Assembly: GCA_015061905.1 (NCBI GenBank)
Contig: SUVQ01000009.1
Location: 1-64,000 of the forward strand
Length of the DNA stretch: 64,000 nt
Reading direction: 5' to 3'
Source of the DNA: Verrucomicrobiota bacterium
GTDB lineage: Bacteria; Verrucomicrobiota; Verrucomicrobiia; Opitutales; UBA953
Shown: positions 8,372 to 17,698 of the stretch, piece after piece
Position numbering within the stretch: the stretch's first letter is position 1
Layout of the letters: every line of letters begins with the position of its first letter
The notes under the pieces: model-generated
The model's database searches: none
Told to the model about the DNA's origin: nothing
The model's input: the letters and a program-made list of their open reading frames with translations, nothing else
Position numbers and translations under genes: made by a program

Positions 8372-9533
8372 CCGCGAGGAATTGCGCGGTAAGGTCGTAG
8401 AGCCGCTTGGAATCGAGGAGAAACGAGTCGTGTCCGCTGACGGCTTCGATTTCGGCGTAGCGTGCGTCTTTGCCGGCGCGTTGAAGCGCGAGAACGATTT
8501 CGCGGTTTTGCCAAGGCGGATAAAGCCAGTCCGTTGAAAATCCGATGACGAGCGCGCGAGCCTTGATATCGGCGAAAACCTGGTCGAGGGAACGTTTTTC
8601 CGAAAGGTTGAAGCGATCCGTTGCCTGCGTGATGTAGAGGTAGGAATTGGCATCAAAGCGATCGAGGAATTTGTCTCCCTGGTGATGCAAATAGCTTTCA
8701 ATCGGGAACGTGATTTTTCTCAAAAATTCGCTGGTGGCGATGCGTCCTCCCGGAAGTTCGATACGCGGATCTTTGCGCGTTTTCATCGTCAGGCTGAAAT
8801 CCGAGAGATAGGTGATGTGCGCCATCATGCGCGCGACGGCGAGCCCGGTGCGCGGTCCCGTGCCTTCGAGTTCGCCGTAGTAGCCGCCGAGCCAGTTCGG
8901 ATCTTGGACGATGGCGGCACGGGCGACGGCGTTGAAGGCAATCGCTTGCGTGTTTTGGCGTGCCGTGCATGCCATTGCGACAATGTTTTTCACGGCATCG
9001 GGATATTCAATCGCCCAAAGAAGCGTTTGCATTCCGCCCATAGAGCCGCCGATGACAGCGTGAAGTTTTTTGATTCCGAGAAAATCAACCAACGCTTTTT
9101 GCGCGCGCACCATATCGCGCAAGGTCAGCACGGGAAAATCGATACCGTAGGGATCTCCGGTAGCGGGATTGACGGATTTCGGTCCGGTAGAGCCGCTACA
9201 ACCGCCGAGACAATTGGAGCAAATGACAAAATATTTGCGTGTGTCGACGGCTTTGCCTTCTCCGATGAAGTGATCCCACCAGCCGGGGCGTTTGTCTTCC
9301 GGGCGGTGTTTTCCGGCGACGTGATGGTCGCCCGTAAGAGCGTGGCAAATCAAAACGGCGTTCGACTTATCGGCATTCAGCTTGCCGTAAGTTTCGTAGC
9401 GAATGGTAAATTCGGGAATTTCTCCGCCGAGCTCGAACGCGAATTTTTTTTTGCAAACGAAATCCTGCGGGGAAACCAAAAGCGTTTCCGCACCGTCGTT
9501 TTTACCGGGATTCGAATCTTCGTCGTCGGTCAT
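8364..9533 (-). CDS. metX: Homoserine O-acetyltransferase (MetX family)
   Basis: The 389-residue alpha/beta-hydrolase-fold acyltransferase activates homoserine for methionine synthesis. The nucleophile is Ser164 in IGGSMGG. The family stretch NCLGGCSGSTGPKSVNP is at about 107-123, and the C-terminal SGHDSFLLD gives the catalytic His-Asp region. Acetyl versus succinyl specificity cannot be settled by eye, but sequence and length fit the acetyl enzyme. Only 11 bases separate it from the phosphatase gene upstream, so the two are probably co-transcribed. The last codons enter the hairpin element at 8166-8371. Confidence 0.92.
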   Translation of the reverse strand: MTDDEDSNPGKNDGAETLLVSPQDFVCKKKFAFELGGEIPEFTIRYETYGKLNADKSNAVLICHALTGDHHVAGKHRPEDKRPGWWDHFIGEGKAVDTRKYFVICSNCLGGCSGSTGPKSVNPATGDPYGIDFPVLTLRDMVRAQKALVDFLGIKKLHAVIGGSMGGMQTLLWAIEYPDAVKNIVAMACTARQNTQAIAFNAVARAAIVQDPNWLGGYYGELEGTGPRTGLAVARMMAHITYLSDFSLTMKTRKDPRIELPGGRIATSEFLRKITFPIESYLHHQGDKFLDRFDANSYLYITQATDRFNLSEKRSLDQVFADIKARALVIGFSTDWLYPPWQNREIVLALQRAGKDARYAEIEAVSGHDSFLLDSKRLYDLTAQFLAGN

Positions 9534-9544
9534 GAGGAGAAAAT

Positions 9545-10009
9545 TTAGCCGAGGGTTTTTAGAAAGGCGATCAGTTGCGGGAACGCGGAAAGAATGGCGT
9601 TGCGCGCGGCGCGATAGTCATCGGCGTTCCCGCCGAACGGGTCGGGAACTTCGCGCGGGAACGTATTTTTCGGAAAAAATTCTCCGATACAAAAGACCTG
9701 TGCCGGGAGCGTTTTCAGCGCGTGAACGTGTCCGGGGGTCATTCCGATAAAAATATCGCCTGCGTTCAGTGCGAAATCCGAAGCTCGGCGGGAACGGTGC
9801 GCGGACAAGTCGCCGCCTTTCTCTTTTACCGCCAGACGGGCATTTTCGGTGGCGGGTTCTCCGCTCGCTGCCGCCAAGCCGAAAGATTCCGCGTGAAATT
9901 TTTCCGCCAATCCGACTTGCGCCAATTCCGCCCGGAAAAGTGCCGCCGCCATCGGGCTCCGGCAAGTATTGCCGGTGCAGACAAAATAAATGGTGCGGGA
10001 AGGAGGCAT
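9545..10009 (-). CDS. Low-molecular-weight protein-tyrosine phosphatase family
   Basis: A 154-residue protein of the LMW-PTP/arsenate reductase fold. The P-loop CTGNTCRS is at residues 11-18, with nucleophile Cys11 and Arg17, and the general-acid loop is VPDPFGG near residues 124-130. Its close relatives dephosphorylate tyrosine kinases or act in polysaccharide export; the substrate here is unknown. It sits between smpB and metX with short gaps. It carries four DUS-like words in about 460 bases, one of the denser genes. Confidence 0.88.
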   Translation of the reverse strand: MPPSRTIYFVCTGNTCRSPMAAALFRAELAQVGLAEKFHAESFGLAAASGEPATENARLAVKEKGGDLSAHRSRRASDFALNAGDIFIGMTPGHVHALKTLPAQVFCIGEFFPKNTFPREVPDPFGGNADDYRAARNAILSAFPQLIAFLKTLG

Positions 10010-10060
10010 GGAGAAAGTTTTTTAAAGGTAGCGCGGTGGCGGGAACGCCGCAATGCGATT

Positions 10061-10531
10061 TTAACGGCGGCGTAGCGCGCGGCGCACGTAGCGTTCGTCG
10101 TCGCGCTTTTTCATGTCATTGCGCTTGTCGAAAAGTTTTTTCCCTTGGGCGAGCGCGATTTCGACTTTGACCAAGCCGTGGCGAAAATAAAGTTTGGTCG
10201 GCACGATGGTTTTTCCGCCGGAGCGGATTTCGGCGACGAGCTTGCGGATTTCGCGCGCGTGCAAGAGAAGTTTTCTCGGGCGGTAGGGTTGGTGATTATT
10301 GGTGTTTCCGAAGTCGTATTCGGAAATGTGAGCGTGGTAAAGAATCGGGATCGAGCCGTTATCGATGCGGACAAACGCGTCGGCGATATTTGCGCGTCCG
10401 AGGCGCACGGCTTTGACTTCCGTTCCCGTAAGCGCAATGCCCGCTTCAAAGCGGCTCTCGAGAAAATAATCTCGCGAGGCTTTAGGGTTGCGGACTTCCG
10501 CAAGTCGCTTGTTGTCTTTTTTTTTGCTCAC
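10061..10531 (-). CDS. smpB: SsrA-binding protein
   Basis: The 156-residue SmpB brings tmRNA to stalled ribosomes for trans-translation. It matches throughout: NPKASRDYFLESRFEAGIALTGTEVKAVR at the N-terminus, NHQPYRPRKLLLHAREI in the middle, and the basic tail (KKRDDERYVRRALRRR) that inserts into the mRNA channel. The length is typical. It lies downstream of rpoZ with an intervening terminator-like hairpin. The tmRNA gene is not in this window. Confidence 0.96.
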   Translation of the reverse strand: MSKKKDNKRLAEVRNPKASRDYFLESRFEAGIALTGTEVKAVRLGRANIADAFVRIDNGSIPILYHAHISEYDFGNTNNHQPYRPRKLLLHAREIRKLVAEIRSGGKTIVPTKLYFRHGLVKVEIALAQGKKLFDKRNDMKKRDDERYVRRALRRR

Positions 10532-10550
10532 GAATTTTAGAAAAAGAAAA

Positions 10551-10593
10551 GGGCAGACGATTCGCTCCGGTGTTTGGAACGCCGCGTCCGCCC
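10551..10593 (-). terminator. Terminator-like hairpin between rpoZ and smpB
   Basis: GGGCAGACG pairs with CGTCCGCCC (one mismatch) and is followed on the minus strand by a T-rich tract. It would end or attenuate transcription leaving rpoZ. Confidence 0.65.
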
Positions 10594-10621
10594 GTTTTCC
10601 GCTTTTTTGTCGAAGCGCGTT

Positions 10622-10831
10622 TTAGCGCGAGGTTTCCGGCAATTCGTAGGAGAGCTTGCCTTCGATGATTTCGCGGAGGGCGATATCTTCGGGTTCGAGT
10701 TTCTCAAGGGATTCGATCAGCGGCGTCATGCCTTCGTGCTGAAGCTGATGAACACGGTGAGAAACGACATTGATGAGAATGTTCGGATCCTTGATGACTT
10801 TGTTCGCTTGTTTCAGATAATCTTCTCTCAC
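10622..10831 (-). CDS. rpoZ: RNA polymerase omega subunit
   Basis: The 69-residue protein has the omega signature: NVVSHRVHQL, then PLIESLEKLEPEDIALREIIEGKLSY, covering conserved region 1 and the ALREI-EGK motif. Omega supports assembly of the beta' subunit. I prefer the GTG start giving MREDYLKQANK, since relatives begin this way; an in-frame TTG at 10888 would add 19 residues of unlikely sequence. It heads a minus-strand run with smpB, the phosphatase and metX. Confidence 0.85.
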   Translation of the reverse strand: MREDYLKQANKVIKDPNILINVVSHRVHQLQHEGMTPLIESLEKLEPEDIALREIIEGKLSYELPETSR

Positions 10832-10974
10832 GGCTGTAAAAATGTTTAGTGAACGAGAAAAGATGCCGAATTCCGTCTCCTCTTGCAAGAAATTTTAAAC
10901 CGCGTTCCCGTATTATTTTGAAAAAAAACCGGGCAATTCCCGTGAAGTTCCCGCGCGACACGGGAACGCGCAAA

Positions 10975-11787
10975 TCAAAGGCGGGGAACGGCGGCAAGCA
11001 ACGTTTTCGTGTAATCGGATTGCGGCGAGCCGTAAACTTCTTCCGGCGTGCCGTGTTCAACAATTTCTCCGCCGCGCATCACCAAAACGTAGTCGCTTAA
11101 ATCTTCGACGACCGCCAAGTCGTGCGCGACAAACAGATACGCGACGCCGGTTTGCGCCTGAATTTTTCTCAAAAGTTCTATGATTTGCGCCTGAACGGAA
11201 ACGTCCAGCGCGGAAACGGGCTCGTCGCAGACGATGAGTTCCGGCTTTACGGCGAGCGCGCGAGCGATGGCGATGCGCTGGCGTTGCCCGCCGGAAAATT
11301 CGTGCGGATAGCGCAGGCGATGGTCCGCGCTGAGCCCGACTTGCTCCAGCAGCGAAACAACTTCGGCGTCGCGTTCCCGCGCCGACATTTTCGGAAAATG
11401 AATTTCGAGCGGCTCGGAAAGAATGTTGAAAACGGTTTGGCGCGGGTTGAGCGAGGCGTAGGGATTTTGGAAAATCATTTGGATTTTCCGTCGAAGCGGG
11501 AGCGGCATCCGCGCTGTCCGGAAGCGCGAAATTTCATCGTTCCCGCAAAATATTTTTCCGGAATCGATGCTTTGAAGGCGCAGAATTGCGCGTCCGAGCG
11601 TGGATTTCCCGCATCCGGATTCTCCGACTAAGCCGACGGTTTTCCCGGCGGGAATTTCAAACGAAACTCGGTTCACCGCCGTGAAAATTTCCTTGCCGCC
11701 GAACCCGAAAAATTTCCGCGTTCCCGTGCGTCTTAAAAATTTTACGGAAACGTTTTCAACACGAAGAATAGGAGACGGATTCGACAT
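10975..11787 (-). CDS. Oligopeptide/dipeptide-type ABC transporter ATP-binding protein
   Basis: A 270-residue OppF/DppF-like ATPase with Walker [10 protein letters not shown] at 55-63, signature SGGQRQRIA, Walker [13 protein letters not shown] and the H-loop VAHDLAVV. Such subunits energise import of peptides or nickel with two permeases and a binding protein. None of those partners is nearby, so it either serves a remote operon or is a solitary subunit. It lies between rsmA and rpoZ on the same strand. Confidence 0.88.
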   Translation of the reverse strand: MSNPSPILRVENVSVKFLRRTGTRKFFGFGGKEIFTAVNRVSFEIPAGKTVGLVGESGCGKSTLGRAILRLQSIDSGKIFCGNDEISRFRTARMPLPLRRKIQMIFQNPYASLNPRQTVFNILSEPLEIHFPKMSARERDAEVVSLLEQVGLSADHRLRYPHEFSGGQRQRIAIARALAVKPELIVCDEPVSALDVSVQAQIIELLRKIQAQTGVAYLFVAHDLAVVEDLSDYVLVMRGGEIVEHGTPEEVYGSPQSDYTKTLLAAVPRL

Positions 11788-11839
11788 CGGAGCTCTTTTT
11801 TCTTTTTGCGGATTTCGGTGATTCTTGCGGAAAGCCCGA

Positions 11840-12715
11840 TTACGCTTCGTTTAAAATTTCGTTCAATTTCATCCACGCCGGCGCGGGAACGCATTCCGGA
11901 CGGGAAAGCGCATCGACGCCGAATTGCGGAAGAATTTCCAGCCAAGCATTGATTTTTTCCGACGGGAAAAATGCGTCCGCCGCCGTTCTTTTCAGCGCGG
12001 AACCGAGTTGCTTGCGTCGGTAAATGAAAAGTTCCCGAATAATTTTGCGTGCCGCCCGGCAAAAAATGACCGGATTTTCCCGACGTCGCAGATGCAACAA
12101 ATACGAATCAACTTTCGGCGGCGGGAAAAAGCATTGTGCGGGGACTTTGTGCCCGGGAAGACGCTCGTAAGCGGCTTCGAGAATGACGGAAAGTGCGCCG
12201 TAGTTTTTCGTTCCCGCCGTCGCGGTAAATCTGTCCGCAGCTTCTTTTTGAAGCATCAGAACAAGTGTTTTCGGTAAATTTCCGCTTTCCAAAACCGCAT
12301 CCATCCACGGCGTGGAAATCGCGTAGGGCAAATTGGCAACGATTTTGAAAGGCGTTCCCGCCGATTTTTTTTGCGGGAACGCGGCAAGCGGAAAGTCCAT
12401 TGCGTCGCCTTCCGTTAAATCAAAATTTTCCGGATAATGCGGAGCAACGCGTTCCCGCAGATGCGCGGCGAGGGTGGCGTCGCGTTCAACTGCGAAAACC
12501 TGCGCGCCCGCCTGTAGAAGCGTCGTCGTCAAAGTGCCCAAGCCGGGACCGACTTCTACGACAACGTCTCCGTCTCGAATTTCGGCAAGCTCAAGCGATT
12601 TGCGAACGATGTTGCCGTCCACGAGAAAATTTTGTCCGAGCCATTTTTTCGGAGAATGCGAAAGGAGCGCGAGCAGTTCCCGCGTCGTGTTCAGATTGTA
12701 AGGTCCCGTCAGCAT
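11840..12715 (-). CDS. rsmA: 16S rRNA adenine-1518/1519 dimethyltransferase
   Basis: The 291-residue KsgA/RsmA uses S-adenosylmethionine to dimethylate two adjacent adenines near the 3' end of 16S rRNA. Visible motifs: KKWLGQNFLVD at the N-terminus, SAM motif I EVGPGLGTLT at about 54-63, catalytic NLPY near residue 130, and the C-terminal helical RNA-binding domain. Inside it, two inverted DUS-like words (12353 and 12373) flank a T-run and form a terminator-like hairpin within the coding region. Confidence 0.95.
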   Translation of the reverse strand: MLTGPYNLNTTRELLALLSHSPKKWLGQNFLVDGNIVRKSLELAEIRDGDVVVEVGPGLGTLTTTLLQAGAQVFAVERDATLAAHLRERVAPHYPENFDLTEGDAMDFPLAAFPQKKSAGTPFKIVANLPYAISTPWMDAVLESGNLPKTLVLMLQKEAADRFTATAGTKNYGALSVILEAAYERLPGHKVPAQCFFPPPKVDSYLLHLRRRENPVIFCRAARKIIRELFIYRRKQLGSALKRTAADAFFPSEKINAWLEILPQFGVDALSRPECVPAPAWMKLNEILNEA

Positions 12716-12735
12716 TTTTTAGTGAGAGAAAAAGC

Positions 12736-14025
12736 CTAGCTTTTTTTCCCGACTTTTGCGAGCAAGACCATGCCGGCAACGAAAAGTAAGGCGATGGCGG
12801 CTATGCCCGCACGCGTGGAAAACAAACCGTCGCTCCCGCTTGGAAAAACGGCGGCGATGACGGCGAGAAGAATCGGACCGAGAACGGTTGAGCAACGCCC
12901 GATCATGCTGTAAAAGCCGAAGAAGGAAATTTCCCGTCCGGCGGGAATGAGCGTGGCGAAAAAAGAGCGCGACAGAGCCTGGACACCGCCTTGCACCATG
13001 CCGATAAGCGCGGCAAGAATGAACATCGGCGAGGTTTCAAAACCGAAAAGCGTCAGCGTTCCCGTCGGCATCATTGAGCCGTAAAGCGCGACGCCGATAT
13101 AGATTGTGAGCGCGGTGAAAAGCACGGGCTTTGCGCCGAAAATTTTTCCGAGCTGTCCGAAAATCATTGCGCAGGGAACGCCGAAAATCTGGACGATGAA
13201 AAGCGCGAGGAACAAATCGTTTTGAGAAAATCCGAGAGCGTTCCCGTAACGCACGGCGCTTGTGATGATAGTGTGCACGCCGTCGATGTAGCAAAAATAG
13301 GCGAGCATGAACCAGCGCAGGCGGCGTTCCCGCCAAAACGCAATGCAGGTTTCGCGCAGGTTAAAAAAGTGGTGTCTCCGGCTCGATGCTTCGGAATTTT
13401 TTGCCTGCAGCGGTGTTTCCCGGCGCAACAGCAACGGGAACGCAAAAACCAACCACCAGAGTGCCCCAAACACAAAAAGCCTCCCCGCGCCGAATGCTTC
13501 GCTATAAAATTGCATCCACAAAAAAATCCCGCCGAGCAAAAGCACGCCGCCGAGATAGCCGAGTGAAAACGCAACGCCGCTGATAAAATGACGCTTCCCG
13601 GGCGCGGCGACATCGAGCAATAACGAATCGTAAAATAAATTTGCCCCGAAAAAACCGATGGCGGCGAGAACGTAAATCAGCGATGCCGCTTGCCAGTCTC
13701 CCTCTCCGATAAACGCAAGCCCCGCCATTCCGGCAATGCCCGTTCCCGCGAGAACGCGGAAAAACTTCATGCGCAAGCCGCCGGATTGCGCGACAACGGC
13801 GAGGAGCGGAGAAAGCAAGGCTACAAAAATGCTCGCACCCGCAAGCGTGACGGAATACCAAAACGTTTTTGCTTCTGGCTCCGGTAGCGAGGTGCTCCAA
13901 TATTCGTTGAATAAAATCGGAAACAGCACCGCGAGCACAATCATCGAAAACGCCGTGTGCCCGAGGTCGTAAATCGCCCAGCGCGTTGCTCCGAAATAAT
14001 TTTTTGAAGAAGAGGAATCTTCCAT
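12736..14025 (-). CDS. MFS transporter, UMF1 (Atg22-like) family
   Basis: A 429-residue integral membrane protein with about 12 hydrophobic segments. The N-terminal ATRWAIYDLGHTAFSMIVL is typical of UMF1/Atg22-like permeases, and the second half has the matching long helices. I start at MEDSSSSKNYFG. The open frame extends 22 codons upstream, but those codons cover a DUS-like word and the edge of the hairpin element at 14059, so they are unlikely to be coding. The substrate is unknown; efflux of amino acids or other small molecules is known for distant relatives. Confidence 0.82.
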   Translation of the reverse strand: MEDSSSSKNYFGATRWAIYDLGHTAFSMIVLAVLFPILFNEYWSTSLPEPEAKTFWYSVTLAGASIFVALLSPLLAVVAQSGGLRMKFFRVLAGTGIAGMAGLAFIGEGDWQAASLIYVLAAIGFFGANLFYDSLLLDVAAPGKRHFISGVAFSLGYLGGVLLLGGIFLWMQFYSEAFGAGRLFVFGALWWLVFAFPLLLRRETPLQAKNSEASSRRHHFFNLRETCIAFWRERRLRWFMLAYFCYIDGVHTIITSAVRYGNALGFSQNDLFLALFIVQIFGVPCAMIFGQLGKIFGAKPVLFTALTIYIGVALYGSMMPTGTLTLFGFETSPMFILAALIGMVQGGVQALSRSFFATLIPAGREISFFGFYSMIGRCSTVLGPILLAVIAAVFPSGSDGLFSTRAGIAAIALLFVAGMVLLAKVGKKS

Positions 14026-14058
14026 GTGGGGATTTTCCGCGTTCCCGCCTCTTTCCGC

Positions 14059-14269
14059 AAATTGAAATTTGTTGCTCGAAACGATCAACAAATGCTGAAA
14101 AGTTTAAGAGCTTAGAAGTTTAGTTGTTTCGCAAGCGAAACAAGGAAAAGAATCCTTTTTTTATTTTATAAAAGTAAAACTCTCGGCATAGCCGATTAAA
14201 CCTTTCAGCTTCTCAGCTTTTAAACATTTAGCGAACGCAATGCGTTCGCTAAATTTCAATTTGCGGGAC
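14059..14269. repeat. Imperfect long hairpin element, relative of the four-helix-bundle flanks
   Basis: The ends are GCAAATTGAAATTT and its complement AAATTTCAATTTGC. The inside, at about 14092-14231, is clearly similar to 29412-29533, the right flank of the four-helix-bundle gene (shared runs such as AAGTTTAGTTGTTT and CAGCTTTTAAAC). The left end repeats the design of 8166-8371. It lies between divergently oriented genes and carries no open frame. Confidence 0.75.
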
Positions 14270-14299
14270 GCGCGGGAACGTGATTTTATCGCCGGAACG

Positions 14300-14779
14300 A
14301 TGAACAAAGTCCTCAAACTGATTCTTGAAGGCGAGCAGCTTTCGACTGAGCAAATGGCTCGCATCCTCGAACTCACGCCCGCCGAAGTCGAAGCCCAAAT
14401 CGCCCATCTTAAGGACGAAAAAATTTTGCTCGGATGGCGTCCGGTGCTCAATCCCGCATTTGACGAAGAAACGCGCGTTCGCGCCGTTATCGAACTGAAG
14501 GTTTCTCCGGATGTGAGCGGCGGGTTCGACCGCGTTGCCGAGCGCATCAGCCAGTTTGACCAGGTGGAAAGTTGCTACCTGATGTCGGGTGCCTACGACC
14601 TGCTCGTCATTGTCAACGCGGATAATCTTTACAAGGTTGCCAACTTCGTCCACAACCGGCTCGCGCGCATTGCCGGCGTTTTGTCGACGGGAACGCACTT
14701 CATGCTCCGCGCGTATAAAGAATCCGGATACACAATTGCCGCACCGGAAAAACCGGAACGCCTTGCCGTTTCGCAATAG
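14300..14779 (+). CDS. Lrp/AsnC-family transcriptional regulator
   Basis: A 159-residue regulator. The N-terminal winged helix (MNKVLKLILEGEQLSTEQMARILELTPAEVEAQIAHL, about residues 1-50) precedes an AsnC/RAM ligand-binding domain (RVRAVIELKVSP to STGTHFMLRAYKESG, about 60-145). I start at ATG 14300, where similarity to relatives begins; the longer frame would include hairpin element sequence. Lrp/AsnC proteins sense amino acids. The aminotransferase gene 140 bases downstream on the same strand is a likely target or partner. Confidence 0.88.
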   Translation: MNKVLKLILEGEQLSTEQMARILELTPAEVEAQIAHLKDEKILLGWRPVLNPAFDEETRVRAVIELKVSPDVSGGFDRVAERISQFDQVESCYLMSGAYDLLVIVNADNLYKVANFVHNRLARIAGVLSTGTHFMLRAYKESGYTIAAPEKPERLAVSQ

Positions 14780-14884
14780 TGAACAATGAACAGTGAATAA
14801 CGAATAACGCAGTGCAAGGGATTTTGCCCAAGCAAAATCTTTGAAGAGAGAATTATTCACTATTCGTTATTCATTATTCACTAA
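14774..14884. repeat. Intergenic hairpin of AATAACGAAT/ATTCGTTATT type
   Basis: AGTGAATAACGAATAACG on the left is mirrored by CACTATTCGTTATTCATT on the right, around a GC-richer middle containing GGATTTTGCCC and GGGATTTTGC-type pairs. A similar element lies at 33763-33868. It separates the asnC-type and aminotransferase genes. Confidence 0.7.
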
Positions 14885-14920
14885 AAAAACTTTCCCCATT
14901 CGTTTTATACTTTTTCAAAA

Positions 14921-16084
14921 ATGAGAGATTTTCTTGCTTCTCACGTGCGCACGATGCCGAAATCCGGCATTCGAGATTTTTTCGCGATCGTTTCACAAAT
15001 GAAAGACGCGGTTTCGCTCGGGATCGGCGAACCGGATTTCGTTACGCCGTTTCATATTCGCGACGCCGCTATTTCTGCGCTTGAACGCGGACACACCAGC
15101 TACACGGACAACCGCGGTTTGATTGCGTTGCGCAAAGAAATTTCCAAATACGTCGCCGCCAATTACGGTCCGGAATACAATCCGGAAACGGAAATTATCA
15201 CGACGGTCGGCGTTTCCGAAGCACTCGATGCCGTGTTGCGCGCAATTCTTAATCCGGGCGACAAAGTCATCTATCACGAGCCGTGCTACGTTTCGTATTG
15301 CCCGTCGATTAAACTTTGCCACGCGGAAGCCATCGCCGTGGAAACAAAGGCGGAAGACAAATTCGCCATCACAATCGAAGCCCTTCGCAAAGCCTGGCAA
15401 CCCGGAGTAAAGGCTCTTTTGATTAACTTCCCGACGAATCCGACCGGCGGCACCGCGTCGCGGGAACTACTCGAACAAATCGCCGAGTTCGCCATCGAAA
15501 AAGATATGCTCGTCATTTCCGACGAAATTTATTCCGAGCTGACTTTCGACGGCAACCACACGTCTATCGCCTCGATTCCGGGAATGCGGGAACGCACCGT
15601 TTTCCTGCACGGTTTTTCCAAAGCTTACGCGATGACGGGCTTCCGCGTCGGTTACGCTTGCGGTCCCGCCGACATTATCGACGGTATTTTGAAAATTCAC
15701 CAATACGGCATTCTCTGCGCTCCGATTGTTTCGCAGGAAGCGGCAATTGAAGCTCTGCGCAACGGGAAAAAATCCATGCTCGAAATGCGCGAAAAATATC
15801 GGGAACGCCGCGACTTTATCGTGCGCCGCTTCAATGAGCTCGGGCTCAAATGCCACTCGCCGCGCGGCTCGTTTTACGCGTTTCCGGACATTTCTTCGAC
15901 AGGGCTGAGCTCGATGGAATTTGCCAAAGGCTTGCTCAACGCCGAGCGCGTCGCCATGGTGCCGGGAACGGCTTTCGGCGCATGCGGCGAAGGTTTTTGC
16001 CGAGCGAGTTTCTCGACATCCTACGCGAACATCGACGAAGCCTGCATGCGCATCGATCGCTATTTAAAAAGCTTAAAAGCGTAG
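14921..16084 (+). CDS. PLP-dependent aminotransferase, class I/II
   Basis: A 387-residue fold-type I aminotransferase. Visible are the substrate and cofactor regions SLGIGEPDF and NFPTNPTGG, then the PLP lysine in FSKAYAMTGFRVGY near residue 235, and a C-terminal CRASFSTSYANIDEA with the carboxylate-binding Arg. It belongs to the aspartate/aromatic/alanine aminotransferase group (PatA/AspC-like); the exact substrate is open. Pairing with an AsnC-type regulator suggests amino-acid-responsive expression. A DUS-pair terminator follows. Confidence 0.9.
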   Translation: MRDFLASHVRTMPKSGIRDFFAIVSQMKDAVSLGIGEPDFVTPFHIRDAAISALERGHTSYTDNRGLIALRKEISKYVAANYGPEYNPETEIITTVGVSEALDAVLRAILNPGDKVIYHEPCYVSYCPSIKLCHAEAIAVETKAEDKFAITIEALRKAWQPGVKALLINFPTNPTGGTASRELLEQIAEFAIEKDMLVISDEIYSELTFDGNHTSIASIPGMRERTVFLHGFSKAYAMTGFRVGYACGPADIIDGILKIHQYGILCAPIVSQEAAIEALRNGKKSMLEMREKYRERRDFIVRRFNELGLKCHSPRGSFYAFPDISSTGLSSMEFAKGLLNAERVAMVPGTAFGACGEGFCRASFSTSYANIDEACMRIDRYLKSLKA

Positions 16085-16102
16085 CGTTTTCAGATTAAAA
16101 AA

Positions 16103-16141
16103 AGGCGTTCCCGTCTGTCGGTTTTGGCAGCGCGGGAACGC
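16103..16141. terminator. Bidirectional terminator made of an inverted DUS-like pair
   Basis: GCGTTCCCG and CGGGAACGC flank a loop that contains a second small stem, with A and T runs outside. It lies between the convergent aminotransferase and acetyl-CoA transferase genes. Confidence 0.85.
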
Positions 16142-16213
16142 TTTTTTCTTAATAAAAAAGGTGCTTCCGCTAATTGCGAAAACACCTTTTGAGGCTCTGT
16201 TCTTCCGGCTGTT

Positions 16214-17698
16214 TTACGCCATGTTCGCCTTGCGCATATCGCCTTCGGCAAGGAATGCGCGGTGGAATTCGAGTGCTTTCGTAACATCGCAGGGCGTGTG
16301 GTAGCCCGGCGTGCGCGCAATGTAATCGCGAAGCAACTGTTTGTATTCCGGATGAACGCATTTTTCGATGAGCTCTTCGGCGCGTTCCCGCGGAGATTTG
16401 CCGCGCAGGTCGGCAACGCCCTGTTCCGTGACGACGATATCGACATCGTGTTCCGTGTGGTCGATGTGCGAACACATCGGGACAATGGAAGAAATCGCGC
16501 CTTTTTTCGCGACGGACGGGCAGGTGAAGATCGTGAGATACGCGTTGCGAGCGAAGTCTCCGGAGCCGCCGATTCCGTTCATCATTTGGCGGCCGTAGAA
16601 ATGCGTGGAGTTGACGTGTCCGAAAAGGTCCACTTCAATCGCCGTGTTCATGCAAATCAAACCGAGGCGGCGCACGATGCCCGGATTGTTGGAAATTTCC
16701 TGCGGGCGCAAAACGATTTTGTTTTTGTAAAAATCGAAGTTTTCGTAGATGTGCTTGAGGCAATCGTCCGAAACGGTCAGCGAGCAACCTCCGACGAAGG
16801 TGCAACGACCGGCGTCCATGAGCTTGATGACGGAGTCCTGAATGACTTCCGTGTGCATGCGGAACGGCGGAATTTCGGTGTTGCGACCGAGGGCGGCGAG
16901 AACGGCATTGGCGATGTTGCCGACACCGGACTGAATCGGGAGAAATTCTTTCGGCAAGCGGCCTGCGCGAAGCTCGTCTGCCAAGAAGTTGCAAACGTTT
17001 TCGCCGATTTTATCGGTAACGGGATCGCTGTCCTTGAACGGCGCGATGTGGTCGTTTTCGTTGGTGTTGACGATGCCGACAATCTTGGCGGGATCGACTT
17101 GGAGCCATGTCGTTCCGATACGGTCCTGAACGTGGGTTAGAGGAATCGGCGCGCGATGCGGCGGGTTTGCCGGTGTGTAAACGTCGTGCAAATCCTTCAG
17201 CCCGGGGTGGTGATACGCGTTGAGTTCGACGATGATGCGATCGGCAAGCGCACAGTAAGTCGCCGTGTTCCCGCCGGCGGTCGTGAGGGCGATTTTTCCG
17301 TCGTCTGTAACTTCCGTGGCTTCGACGATTGCGGTCTGAACGCGCGGGATAAAGCCATAGCGCATATACATTGCGGTATGCGAAAGGTGCATATCGTTGT
17401 AGCGCGTTTTTTGCGAATTAATGTTTTTGCGCAAATCGGCATTGGATTGATACGGCGTGCGATAGCCGATGGCGTCTGCTTGCGCGAGCACTCCGTCTGT
17501 CGAAGCCGAAGTTGAAGCTCCGGAGAAAAGATTTACCTTAAACGGGCGTCCGGCGGCGTGTTCCGCATTTGCTTTTTCGGCAAGCGCGCGCGGAACGGCT
17601 TTGGGTGCGCCGGCAGCGGTGAAGCCGCTGAGACCGATGTTTTCGCCGTTCCCGATAAGGGCGGCTGCTTCTTCAGGAGTGAGAGTATTGAATTTCAT
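16214..17698 (-). CDS. Acetyl-CoA hydrolase/transferase (succinyl-CoA:acetate CoA-transferase type)
   Basis: A 494-residue class I CoA-transferase of the AarC/Cat1/ScpC group. These enzymes move CoA between succinate, acetate or propionate, tying acetate or propionate release to the TCA branch. The catalytic Glu probably lies in RMHTEVIQDS (about residue 290). The C-terminal oxyanion/CoA segment is NGIGGSGDFARNAY. I start at MKFNTLTPEEAA; a TTG four codons upstream is less likely. About 1.25 kb of it (16390-17640) lacks any DUS-like word, unusual for this window. A succinate- or acetate-forming anaerobe would use it, which is inference. Confidence 0.88.
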   Translation of the reverse strand: MKFNTLTPEEAAALIGNGENIGLSGFTAAGAPKAVPRALAEKANAEHAAGRPFKVNLFSGASTSASTDGVLAQADAIGYRTPYQSNADLRKNINSQKTRYNDMHLSHTAMYMRYGFIPRVQTAIVEATEVTDDGKIALTTAGGNTATYCALADRIIVELNAYHHPGLKDLHDVYTPANPPHRAPIPLTHVQDRIGTTWLQVDPAKIVGIVNTNENDHIAPFKDSDPVTDKIGENVCNFLADELRAGRLPKEFLPIQSGVGNIANAVLAALGRNTEIPPFRMHTEVIQDSVIKLMDAGRCTFVGGCSLTVSDDCLKHIYENFDFYKNKIVLRPQEISNNPGIVRRLGLICMNTAIEVDLFGHVNSTHFYGRQMMNGIGGSGDFARNAYLTIFTCPSVAKKGAISSIVPMCSHIDHTEHDVDIVVTEQGVADLRGKSPRERAEELIEKCVHPEYKQLLRDYIARTPGYHTPCDVTKALEFHRAFLAEGDMRKANMA

